In this document: in pieces, positions 36,997 through 48,416 of the stretch | Numbering within the stretch: position 1 is the stretch's first letter | How the letters are laid out: each line of letters starts with the position of its first letter | Source: Rhexocercosporidium sp. MPI-PUGE-AT-0058 | Taxonomy: Eukaryota > Ascomycota > Leotiomycetes > Helotiales | Assembly (NCBI GenBank): GCA_020746875.1 | Contig: JAGTJL010000011.1 | Span: forward strand, 1,612,001 to 1,676,000 | DNA length: 64,000 nt | Direction of reading: 5' to 3' | Made by a program: the position numbers and the translations under genes | Notes under the pieces: model-generated | The model's input: only the letters and a program-made list of their open reading frames with translations | Told to the model about the DNA's origin: nothing | Databases searched by the model: none

Positions 36997-39620
36997 AAGA
37001 TTAAATAGTAGTTACGGTATTTCATAAGTTATACGGCTTAAAAGAAAGTAATTTCGGCAGGTTTAATTGCTTGTCTTTATTTTTATATCTTAAATCGACC
37101 TCTTTTTGTTATATTCTTGTAGTTTTTTTAAATTAGCTTTTTAAAAAGAATGGTTATATTCCTGAATACTTAAAAGCATTCCTGATTATATAATCTTTTA
37201 TTATATTTGCCTTGATTTTAATAAGATCTCGGAAGAAAGAAGTGATTAAGTACTTAAAGTCAAGGCTTTATAAGGCATTTCAAATGCAAGCGTTATGAAA
37301 GTGCTTTTAATAACGGAAGATATTAATATCGAGAGGTTATAAAATACACGTAAGGTAAGAAGGAAATTAAAATACTTTAATATAGTTTTCTGCGAGTTTA
37401 AGAACGAATAGATTATATTTATGTGACTCGTGGCTATTATATAATAAGAGTTTCTATGGCTTATTTAGCTTAGCGTGAGTATGCTCGATTAAGTAATTTA
37501 TATAATTTAGTATAATACAGTTGTTTATATAACTTATATTAAAGTAATCGATACGCTCGTTTTTAATTAGATTCTTATATATTTAATTCTTTATTATTTT
37601 CTTTTTGAGGATGATAATATATAATAAAAGCGTCTTCTTTTTATCCTTGCGAATAGTTTTTATAATTATTATAAATTTCCGGTTTTTTAAACTAGTAGTA
37701 TAAAGCTTTGTAACGTTAATAAGCACGATAATCTTCTTTTTAATAAAATATCTAACTCGTGCTTTAAACTCGTTTATATTAAAAATCTTCTTTCCGTTAT
37801 TAATATTATATTTTTTTTAAATTATATTTTATAGCTTTTTAAATTGTAATTTAATATCGTTTTCGGTATAAGATTCGGCTCAAGCATAAGTAATAGATTC
37901 AATATAAATAATATAAGGTAAAGGGTTCTTTTTAAGTTAAAGAAAAAACTAGCGCTTTAACGAAGCAAATAAAAGAGGATTTATTTGCTATACCTTAATT
38001 AATAATATTAAAGCGATTGGAATTAAATCATTTACTTATCGTAAGAATATAATTGCATTTAAAACTATCTCGTATATTACGCTTATATAATAATCATATT
38101 ATCAGTAGCAGTATTATTTAACAGCTTCTTCTTATTATTTCGTTAAGATTTTATTATATTTTTTATATTAATTTAATAAATCTTAAGTATTCTTTTTCTT
38201 CTTCTTTTTATTTCGCGTAATAAATTGCTTTAAAGTAAGTTCTTTTATAAAATAAATCCTTACGGCAAAGCTACTAGCCGGTTCCCTTCTTATTTTGCTC
38301 GGGGCTCGCTAATAGTCGGGCTAAGCAAGTGTCACGGCTAAGCAAAAGTATTACAGCTCGGGTTTACGTCGGGGAATTAATTTTAATATATTCCTTATTA
38401 AAACTTTAACGAAAATAATAATTATTTAAATAAATTATTAACGTTTAAATGCTAAAAGATATATAATCGTTTCCCACTCGAATATTATTTATAGAATTAA
38501 ACTTACGTATCCTTTTAATAATATTAAATAATAACGGCGCAATATCTTTAGACTTGTTAATAGCCGTATTAAGCTCTAAAAGTATATTAACGTCGTCGTC
38601 GTTAATATAAGACTTAACTTAAGTCTTTTATACAGCTTGCCAAAGACCTGAATACCCTTCTTTAGTCGAAAATACCGCTTTTACAACTATAGGTTCTTTA
38701 TCCGGCTCTCGATTAAGTATAAGAAGCTCAAGAGGAGGTTCCTCTCTACGCTTTTAATATTCCGCAGCTTTCTTAAGTTAATTCTATTAGCCTTTTTAAT
38801 TACTACTCCGCGTACTCAGAGAGACTCTTTATATTTATTAATTACTATAAATAATTGCCTCTTAGCTTTCTTATTACTTTTTAATTGCTCGATCTCTTCT
38901 TTAACTTTAATTTAGAATTATAACTTAAATACAGTACTTTTATTAAAAGATTCGTTGCCTTTAAATATACGACGAAAGGTATTCTTACGACTAATATTAT
39001 TTTATATCTTTTGCTATAAAAGAGCATGCTTTATAGCCTAAAAGTAAGCCTTTTATAATTGAACCGAAGTCTCTTTTATAATAAACTTAAAAACCTTAAT
39101 TATATTATCCGAGAATTAAATAAGATCCTTAATAATAAAAGACTTCATAATTATTATCGTCTTTTAGATAGTTTTTATTGAATTTAGTGGAGGCAGCTAA
39201 AGCAACTGTAAATCATTTGAAAAAGAGTTTTACTTAAGTATTTCCTTATTAAAGCTCTTAATATTCTTAATTCCGGCCTTATAGCTTAACGGCCATATTC
39301 TAGCTTTCTTAAATACATTATAAATAATATACGTTTACATAATATTCGCTTATATTTCAGTGAGATCTCTAAATAAAGATATAATAATATACTGGAGATC
39401 GAGACTCCGAAGTGCTGAATTAACGGCTTTAAAATAATAATGTTTCTAAGGCCTAAAAATATTAATATTTAAAGATTAAAATACGTATATAAAATAGTTA
39501 AGAAAGTATTAAAATTAAATACAATTCTCTTTAAGGAATAGTTAAAAGGGCAAATAATAATATGATTCGTGACCGTCTAAAAGGAAAAGTTTCTATTATT
39601 TATTTAGTCTTACGTATATA

Positions 39621-39877
39621 TGTCACGACACTAGCCAAGAAAGCGGTATAAGAAGTATATAATAATACTTTAGCTAAGGCTATCGAGAGCTAATAAGTTT
39701 AATATAAAAGAAATAAGAAAATAAGAAAAAAAGGAAGAATAAAGAAAGCATGAGTTTATATATATAAGCTCCTCCGAAACCTCTCCGGTACTAGTCCGAC
39801 TCCGCATAATTTAATTACTCTTAAACCCTTAAATTCCTTAACTCGCTAAAAAGCTCTTAAGTGCACCTATTGTTATA
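39621..39877 (-). repeat. 3' LTR of GyA copy 1
   Basis: It is a direct repeat of 46022-46278 and is more RIP-altered than that copy in its second half. Confidence 0.92.
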
Positions 39878-42800
39878 TTATTCTCCTCTTAAAAGAGATT
39901 ATCTTTAAGCTTTAATTAATCGTAGTTTAATATTATTATAATATTAAAAGCTCTTATCCGAGGTTAAGCGAGGTTACGCGAGCGTAAGCGAAATCTTATA
40001 TAATAATAAATAATATATTATAAGAAAAAGAGACTTATTTATTTAATTAATAGAGTAAGCGTCCGAATTTAATCCGTTACTTATTATATTATACTGCCTT
40101 AGCGCTATCGATTTATTTGCTCGCGGTAGCGCATAAATATATCGATTTTCTAAAGAGTTAATTCTTTTTTTTTTAATAATATATATTTCTTCGTAAGTTC
40201 TTTTAAATTATCGATCTTTATTATATAATTATTAATACGTATAAATATTTAATTAAAATAAATAAATAATAATAAGTAAATAAAATCCCGTGACTTTTAT
40301 AATAAAATCCGAATTCTAATTATAATAATACTTCTTTTAATCTTATTAAGAGCTTTAGCGGCGGCTTATCGTAATTATTACGTGCGTTGCGTGCGCCGGA
40401 TAGCGAAGGAGCCGGGCTACTTTTATTACTTCGATAAGAGTAGCTTAAAGAAATATACTTATTATATAACTTAAAAGAGATTTTGCCGCCTTATAAATTA
40501 AAGTCCGGAAAGCGTTTAAAATAAGTCCGATATTAATACTTTTAACTTTTTAGCTTTTGTAATTTATAAGCCCGGAGTACGATACGTTATTAATAATTAT
40601 TAATAATATAAAAGTTTAAGTTGCCGCCTCGTTAATCGACGAGGTATTACTTATAGCGACCGCGGAAGCGCTTAAGACTATAAAAGAATTAGGATTTGCG
40701 GTATTAAAAAGACTTGGGCTTTTCGCTATATTATATTTAAGTAATTAAATAACGTTATTATAAGTCGTTAAGTTTATTATAAGTAATATTAATATTTAAT
40801 ACTTAAAAGCTTTATTAAAGTTCTCGCGGGTCCTCGCTACTTCGGTGATTAGAATAGCTCGCCGTAATAATAATATTAATAATAAAAAGGAAGAAGAAAA
40901 TAAAAATGAAAATGAAGACGTAAGTATAGCTCGTCGCCGCACACGTCGTAATAATATTAAACGTAAAGCGGCTATTATTATTATTAAAAAAAGAAAAAGA
41001 AGAAGAAGTTTAGCCCTTTTTATAAAAAGTTAAATAACGAGCTAACCGAGCCTCCTTTGGGAGAAGAGGAGGACCTTTTTAATAAAGATTAAAAAGCCTT
41101 GTTTTAAATTAATTTCGGTAGTCTTTTATAATTATTACCTTTTTCAAACTCTTATAGAAAAGTAGCCGTTTATAATGAAATTAATAACTAAGTCCTTATT
41201 AAAATACAGTCGTAAGGCCCTGTTAATACTTTAAATTAAAAGGTAAATAATTATTAATTAACGTCGTCGTTTTATTATCTCGAAAAGAAGTTATAATTTA
41301 TTATCTTTTAAATAATTATAATCGTTTTCCTTTAATTTTTAAGCCTTAAGCCATTCGGACAAGTTTCGAGATAATCTTAATTTATTAAAATACGCCGCGT
41401 AAAAATCTCTTAATTTATAAAGCGACTTTATTAAATCAGAAACATTATATTATTATAATTAAAGTCATAGCCTAGCTATTTTATTTAATATTTAAATACG
41501 TTACGATATAATTTAATATTAAGGATTTCTTCGATTTCCTACTCTTCTTAACCCTCGATAACCTCCGAAAGAGGTTTCGGCGTCTTTTAATTTAATAAAA
41601 GGTTTTTCAAATCTTTAAAAAGGAATTCCGGTATAAATACGTCGAATATTTAAGAGTTTATAAGTAATTCTAGCTTATAAAAGTAGCTTATCTTTTTTAA
41701 AATCTTAAAAGGGCCTTCTTATTAATTTATAAGCTTATAACTAAGACGGTGATTCTTAAAGTTCTTTATTAATAAAAAGACCTCTTCTCCGACTTCTTAA
41801 TCGATAGGCCTCCGTTTTAGTTTATTACGCGAGTCATATAATCTTAAGTAATTTATATATTTCTCTTAATAATTTCCTACGCTTACTTTACACGTTAAGC
41901 TAATTTCTTTACATCGGCGTAATTAAGCTTTTTTAATAAAATAATAACCTTAAACGACTTTTAATCTTAATTATTACGCGGTTCCGTGCCGAATTTAAGT
42001 TAATATAAAGCTATATTGATAGATTCGTGCGGCAAGGTAATTTACGCTCTATTAATTAAAAGTATTAACTCATTTTAATTATCTTAATAATAAGTAATAA
42101 ATGATTTAAGCCTTTAATTAATATAGCGGTTTATAATCTCCGCCTGTCCGTCCGTCTCCTTATAATAAGCTATAGAAAGCTTAATTTTAACGTTAATAAT
42201 ACGGCAGAATTCTTTTTAAAAGAAGGAAATAAATTAAGCGCCGCGATTAAATATAATCGTCTTTAAAATATGTCCGAATCAGTAAATTTATTAAATAAAT
42301 AATTAAGTAATACCACGAACGTCAATATTTTAATAATAGGGGATCGTGACGGAATCCTTTTTAAAGCGGTTAATAAATATAAGATTCGGTTAAAACCGTA
42401 TTTATTTTTTAAGAAATCCTTATAATTTATATATAAATATTATATAAAATACGCGGGAATAAATAAAAAAATATAAAAACTTTTATTATTTAATTTATTT
42501 AAAATAAAAATATTATATAAAATACGCGGGAATAAATAAAAAAAATATAAAACTTTTATTATTTAATTTATTTAAAATAAAAATATTATATAAAATACGC
42601 GGGAATAAATAAAAAAAATATAAAACTTTTATTATTTAATTTATTTAAAATAAAAATATTCATAAGCTTTATAATTTCTTATATACCGGAAGTAGTCCGA
42701 ACTTATTCCGAACTAATAATACTTAAGAATAAGAAGTTAATAAGTCTTCTTTTCATTAAAATATATTATAAATAGTTAATCGTAGGCTTCTCGGATTAAT

Positions 42801-45800
42801 TTAATATATAACGAGGTATTCCTTTATATATATAAACGTCCCTTAAAGTATAAAAGTCCGTCGATTATTATATAATTTTTAAGCAAAGACTTCCGTTTCT
42901 TAATAAAAGATTCCTAGTTATTTTAATAAAGCTTTTTAATAAAATTAAAAGAGCTTTTAAATAACTCCGGAGTTAATTCGTCGGCGACGTTTTTAATTTT
43001 TAAAAAGAAAAGAGAAAGAAAAACGACGTTAATCATAAACTTATCCGTTAATTCCGCGTTAATTCGGGGGTTAAGGCGACTAAGTATAAGTAAGACTTTA
43101 AATCGACTATTTAACTTTACTCTTTCTTAAATTTTCAGGTCTTATTTCTTACGGCTAAAAATATTAGCCTTTTAATTTTATTTACTTAGCGTATATATAA
43201 TTTAAAAATTGAAATCGGACAAGAATTCTATTTATTAAGCTTATTTACTTATAAAGATTTTTATTATTATAAAATACTTTAAGGATCGGTAGTCCGAATA
43301 TACTCTAAGTCTAATTTAAATAAATATAAGTTTAAGACGTTATTTATAAAACGACCCCACGATTATATAAAGTTCTTTATTATAGATTTCCTAATTAAGC
43401 TTATAATTATTTAAGACGTAAAAATAAAATCCTAAGGGATATTATAATCTGTTAACGTGTTATTAAAAAACCACGCCTGCAATTACTTTATCGAAAGCGT
43501 CGGTTTCTAGTCGTGTCGGTAAATCGAGATTAAAATAATAAATTCTTTATATAATTAATAATTAATTCCGCAATTCCTTAAAGGCCTCCTTATACTCTTC
43601 CGTTTAATTCCAAGGGACCGTAAGTCGAGTAAGCGTAAAAAAAAGCTTCACGATAAGTTTAAAGTTATAAATAAATTATTAATAAAAACCGCAAAAACTT
43701 AAAAAAGACTTCGTTATTGTAATAATCTTTAAGTATTTTTAGTTTCGTAACGGCTTTACCTTTTTTAAGTCGGCTTTAATTCCTTCCGTAATTATAATAT
43801 AACCTAAGTATTTAATTCGGGTAATATAAAATTTACATTTCTTAATATTAACTTATAAGTCAGCTTTTATAAGTCGTTTCAGAATTATTTTAACGTATTC
43901 TTTAAACTCTTTTATCAATTCCGAATAAATTAAAATATTATTAAAATACGCTATATAAAAGTCGTTTAAATAATCTAATAATACGTCGTTTATATAACGT
44001 TAATACGTGCTTAGTCCGTTATATAATAAGAGGCGTAGCTTTATACGGAATTCTAAAAATTATAAATTAAAATAATATAAGAGAAAAGTAAAATCTTTAC
44101 TTTTAAGGCCTCCGAAAAGCGCCTGAAAAAGGTCCGATTTATAAAAAAGTAACCGTTTACTTTAATATTTATTAAAATAAAAAGTATAATATTATATTTA
44201 TTTATATTAATAATATAAAAAATTAAGAATTACTTTTCTTTTATAAAGAAGTTTAAATTAAGTTTTAATAAATTATATTTGCGTAAACTTAAGAAAGAGT
44301 CTTTCCTTAGGCCTCTTTATTTTCTTTTATTTATCCTTTTAATAATTCTTCTTACTCTTCTCTTAATTCTACGCCTTCTTCCTCGATTCCTTTATATATA
44401 AGCTAAACCTTAAGAATCTCGGAGTAGTCGCTTTTATAATAACTAAATTTACCGCAATTATAATACTTAATTAAATTATTGCTTATAAAAGTCTGAGGCC
44501 TTAATTATACGGAGCTTTAGCGCGGTAAAAAAAATATATATATCGTTAAAATATAAAAAAGCGTTAAAATAAAGCAAAAGAAGATTAACGGGCGAAAGTA
44601 ATTCTTTAAGTAAAAGAAGTAATTTATCCCGAACTAGACGGCTTTTAAGTCATATTTAAAGTATAAGCTAAAATAAAGTTTGAGTTAAGCATATAATTTC
44701 GGCGATTCTTTAAGTTTAATAAAATAAAGTAGAAAACTATTTTATTATAATTATTCTCTTAAATAAATTTAATAATAAAAGTCTTATTTTATAGCTTAAG
44801 AGAAAGCTTTTATTATATATAAAAGAACTATTCCGACTTAACGACGTTACTTTAAATAATAGCGCTTTAAAATCTTATTTTAAACTTAATAAAAGTTTTC
44901 TTAAAATAAAAGTTTATATATAAATCGTGAAAAGTAAATCGGAACTCGTTCGCTTTATGGCCGGTTAAAAAATAAAATTCTAAAAGTATAATTATTTCTT
45001 TAGCGGTCTTAAAGGAATAGGTTTCCGAAAGGTATTAAGATTTTAAATAAGATTATGCCGTTTTAATAATTAATTCTTAAACGAGAGCACGACGAGCTCT
45101 TTTTATTAAGTAAAAATTAGCGTTAACTTTTAAGTAGTTTTAAATTAAAACGCGTTATTATTTAAATAAGGGGTTTAAGTTATTATTTAATAAGATAATC
45201 TTCTTTATTAATTAAATCTTAAGAGGCCGAAACGAGCTTAAATAAGCTCCGGGAGTAAAAGAGGCATACCCTTTAGCGAATCTTTATTAAATTACACTAA
45301 TCGGAGTAAAAGAGGAGTAAGAGTTTATAAGCGAATTTAAGGTAATTCGAAAGGCTCGGAAGGAATAAGGTCTCCCTCGGGATCGTCGTCAGCTCGTACG
45401 GAATTAAGCCAAGAGGTAATAAAGGCTGCGAGTATAGCCTTAATTTTAATAAGGCTAAATTAGAATTCTCTTTACTTATTTACTTAATTTTTAATTCGAT
45501 CGTTAACGACTTAAAAAAGTCCTTTTAAAATATTAAAGTTATTATAATTTATGTCGTCTCGAGCTTTACTTTTATTCTTTTAAGTAGCGACGTTAAATTT
45601 AAAGGGCAAAACAGTAAGTGTTTTTAAATTAAGAGGCGTTCCTAAGGAGGTCGTAATAATTAAAAGACTTAATTTAATAAAGTCTTTAATAATTAATTAA
45701 AATATAATAAATTTTAATAAAAATAAGTATTTAACTCGGGGCAGATTTAAAAGGAGGTTCCGTACTTAAATAATAAAATTCCGGGTATAATAAAAACATT

Positions 45801-46021
45801 TCCTTAAAATCTATTTATAGCGGCCTTTATGCGAAGAGGGTTATTTAAAGCGTAGTTAACGAAGACTACTCTAGGCGTTATTAATTATAAAGTGCTAAAT
45901 TAAACCTTAGTTCTTAATTATTAAGAGATTTTTAAAATCTTAACTTTTTAAAATCTTAATAATTAAATCTTTAATAAAGTATTATAAAGCCGTCTCCGGC
46001 GGAAGTAATCTTTTTATTTAA
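39878..46021 (-). pseudogene. GyA copy 1 gag-pol relic
   Basis: The best-read part is the reverse transcriptase on the minus strand at about 44.1-43.65 kb: YINDVLLDYLNDFYIAYF, NILIYSE, CKFYITRIKYLGYII and the KSFLSFCGF block that follows the polymerase. These are Ty3/Gypsy features. Gag should lie at about 45.9-44.8 kb and integrase at about 43-41.3 kb; neither was read in full. A Lys/Arg-rich open frame on the opposite strand (40845-41033) is a by-product of low complexity. A 73-bp tandem triplication sits at 42437-42656. Confidence 0.82.
42437..42656. repeat. 73-bp tandem repeat, 3 copies, in GyA copy 1
   Basis: Three nearly identical units start ATATTATATAAAATACGCGG. Each retains the same GC word TACGCGGGAATAAA, so the copies arose after most RIP or escaped further change. 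This part of the element is absent from GyA copy 2, so it cannot be compared there. Confidence 0.92.
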
Positions 46022-46278
46022 TGTCACGACACTAGTTAAGAGAGCGGTATAAAAAGTATATAGTAATACTTTAGCTAAGGCTATCGAGAGCTAATAAGTT
46101 TAATATAAAAGAAATAAAAAGATAAGGAGGAAAAAAGGAATAAAGGGAGTATAAGTTCATATATATAGGCTCCTCCGAAACCCCTCCGGTACTAGTCCGA
46201 CTCCGCATGACTTAGTTACCCCTGAACCCCTGGATTCCCTGACTCGCTGAGAAGCTCTTAAGTACACTTATCGTTATA
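46022..46278 (-). repeat. 5' LTR of GyA copy 1
   Basis: It begins TGTCACGACACTAG on the plus strand and pairs with 39621-39877. The part at about 46.19-46.26 kb keeps a near-normal base composition. Confidence 0.92.
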
Positions 46279-47370
46279 ATATATGCTTAATTAAGTAATC
46301 GCCGTACTTTATAATCATAATATTATTAATATAACTAAAAGAAAAGAAATTAATATACTCCTTATTAAAGAGCTTTTTAAAAATCTAATTCTTTATTATA
46401 TATTCGCCAGAAGCTATAATAAATAAAGGCAACGTTTGCTTTCTATCTCCTCGTATAGTCTTTATTATAATAATCTGCTTCCGACTACTTTAAGTAATTA
46501 TATAAAACTTAGTAATAAACTTAAGTACGATCACCTTCTTTAAAATAAGATAGCTAACTCGTACGCCTAATTCGTTTATATTCAGCACCTAATAGTTATG
46601 ACGTATTTCTAATCTCTTTATCTCTTTATAAAGGTCGAAAAACCACTCCTTAACAGCCTTTATATTATATGCTTTTATTCGTTTAACTTTTATAAGCGTA
46701 ATATTAATTATATAGAGCTCGGGGTATTCTTTAATTTAACGTATAAACTAGGCTTTTGACGGTGGCAGACGGGGTGACAGTTAAGCCTATATAATATTAA
46801 TAGGTACTTATTTAAATAATTTATAAACGTATTATTAATAAATACTTAATAGCTACTTTAACTATAGAATATGTCGCTCTTAAACCGATCTCCTATTGCT
46901 CTTTGCAAAAGCGTAGAATAACCTCTTCTTAAGTCGCCGACAGAACCTTATTATAGCTACCCCTTTCTGGCGCGATATCTGGCCTTAATATACCCCCTTA
47001 CTTCTTCCGCTTGCGTTCCTTAAAGAGAAATTAACAAAAAGTATCTGGCTTTACGTCGAATATTTATGCGACAGTCGTTAGAAGCTCTTCTAAGTAAATA
47101 AGTCCTTATTCTTTAGCTTTTACGAAAGCTGAATCGTATGCTAATTTAATAATATATTTATTAAAATAATTAACGCGAGCCATAGAAAATTTAAGTTAAA
47201 TCGATGTCCTGGGTGTAATTAATTATTATTAAAGGTAATGTAAAAGAACGCGTTTTTACGTGTAAAAGTAAGGCTTAGCGCATTTAAGCTGTGACACCTT
47301 TGCTTAGCCGTGACATTTGCTTAGCCCGACTATTAGCGAGCCCCGAGCAAAATAGGAGGGGAACCGGCTA

Positions 47371-48414
47371 GTATATTATTCGCAATATATTTCAGAAATC
47401 TAACATGTGGCTATTAAGTTATAAAGCCGGAGTTAAAGCTCTACGGTTATATAAGATAACGGAATAGAGTTACTTAAGCTTTCACTTATTACTGCAGAGA
47501 TTATTTAAAAAACGATAATAATTATAAAGTCTTTTATTATTAAAGATTTTACGCAATTCTTAGATAATATAATTAAGACTTTTAAGTCTATAATAAAGGA
47601 GACTTCGGTTCAGTTATAGAAGGCATACTTAACGGCTATAAAATACGTATTATTATAATAAAAGCTATAAAAGTATATTAAACGGAAGAATACCTCTCGT
47701 CGTACGGTTAAAGGCAGTAAAACCTCCGGAGGTACTGTAACTAAATTACGGCTTTAAATTAAAGCAAAAGCAGAGGCGGAACAAACTAAAAGCTACCGGA
47801 AAGCTAAGAAGTTACTTTCCTATGCGATTAATAAGTATGAAGAGTCTTTTCGAGTAGCCGGCGTTATTGCAAGGAAAGCTAATAAAGCTAGGAAATAAGA
47901 GGCTTTAAAGTATTAAAGACGTGGGGAAGAGCCTTTGTAATACCTTTTAATTATTAATTGAGAACTAGATAAAGCTTTTATAATAGCTAAAACTGTGTTT
48001 TTAATTAAAGAAGGGCACCCGGGTTTATTATTTACGGTAAAAAAGGCTTAAATATTATTTTATATAAAAGGAGAAGACGACGAAGTTGAGATATTTACAA
48101 AATTAAGTAATAAGCTTATTAATATAGTCGAAAATGATACTAAAGATATAGTAATTAAAGAACTTAATATAATTAAAAATTTAAAGAGAATAAGTTTTAA
48201 GAATAACTTTAAGGCGGGGGATAATTATATATTTTTTAGTATTTAGGCGTTATTAATTTATATAAATAATTATTATTTACGACGTAGTTTTAGTAAGGAA
48301 TATACTAAAAATAATTGCCCGAAGTTAATGCGGGCAATAATAGGTTTGCTTTCCGGTGATATTTGCTTTCCCCGACTGTACGCGAGCCCCGAGCGAAACA
48401 GGAGGTGGGCCGGC
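47371..48414 (+). mobile_element. P4: truncated pogo-family element, C-terminal part of transposase on the plus strand
   Basis: The right terminus ends GGGCCGGC before a TA (48415-48416) and is the same TIR family as P1 and P3. The plus strand reads YIIRNIFQKSNMWLLSYKAG at 47.37-47.43 kb (end of the DDE domain), then KSFIIKDF and a long basic helical C-terminus (KAKAEAEQTKSYRKAKKL, then YAINKYEESFRVAGVIARK) to about 47.90 kb. The N-terminal half is not found: the piece starts exactly at the TA flank of P1. P3, left of P1, is in the opposite orientation, so P3 and P4 are not the two halves of one simple element. Confidence 0.8.
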
Positions 48415-48416
48415 TA

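Larger units (their letters stand above)
33549..38274 (-). mobile_element. P3: pogo-family (Fot1-like) DNA transposon, interrupted by MULE M3
   Basis: The left end, after a TA (33547-33548), begins GTCGGTTCCTC and matches the termini of P1 and P4. The transposase runs on the minus strand: a DDE region at about 37.80-37.02 kb and a coiled, basic C-terminal part at about 34.44-33.90 kb, split by M3 (34448-36996). In the minus frame the blocks FNINEFKARVRYF (first catalytic region, IYNxDExG-like), FPSYLTYILQPLDINIF (third region) and SFFRDLIKIK are readable. The right terminus is missing: the sequence runs to 38274, where P1 begins. Net length without M3 is about 2.2 kb. Confidence 0.82.
39621..46278 (-). 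mobile_element. GyA copy 1: complete Ty3/Gypsy LTR retrotransposon, RIP-inactivated
   Basis: Two 257-bp LTRs (39621-39877, 46022-46278) and target duplication ATATA (39616-39620, 46279-46283) define it. On the plus strand the LTR begins TGTCACGACACTAG. Coding is on the minus strand, with gag toward 46 kb and the 3' end toward 39.9 kb. A purine-rich tract (AAGAGGAGAA on the minus strand) precedes the 3' LTR. It is inserted in P1. GyA copy 2 in the left nest is a second, interrupted copy. Confidence 0.93.
38277..47368 (-). mobile_element. P1: pogo-family (Fot1-like) DNA transposon, interrupted by Gypsy GyA copy 1
   Basis: Long inverted termini begin GCCGGTTCCC and extend at least 80 bp, with the words CTCGGGGCTCGC and GTCGGGCTAAGCAA. 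TA flanks both ends (38275-38276, 47369-47370). The minus-strand transposase is split: the DDE part lies at about 46.8-46.3 kb (LNINELGVRVSYL block, decayed from IYNxDExG) and the C-terminal basic part at about 39.15-38.5 kb (KSFIIKD start). Net length without GyA is about 2.4 kb. The termini keep more GC than the body. Confidence 0.88.

Noticed and set aside
40845..41033. 62-codon Lys/Arg/Asn-rich frame
   Set aside because: It lies in low-complexity DNA of GyA copy 1 on the strand opposite to coding, and the matching part of copy 2 shows no conserved protein.
42437..42656. CRISPR-like array
   Set aside because: The units are contiguous tandem copies without spacers, in a eukaryotic retrotransposon.
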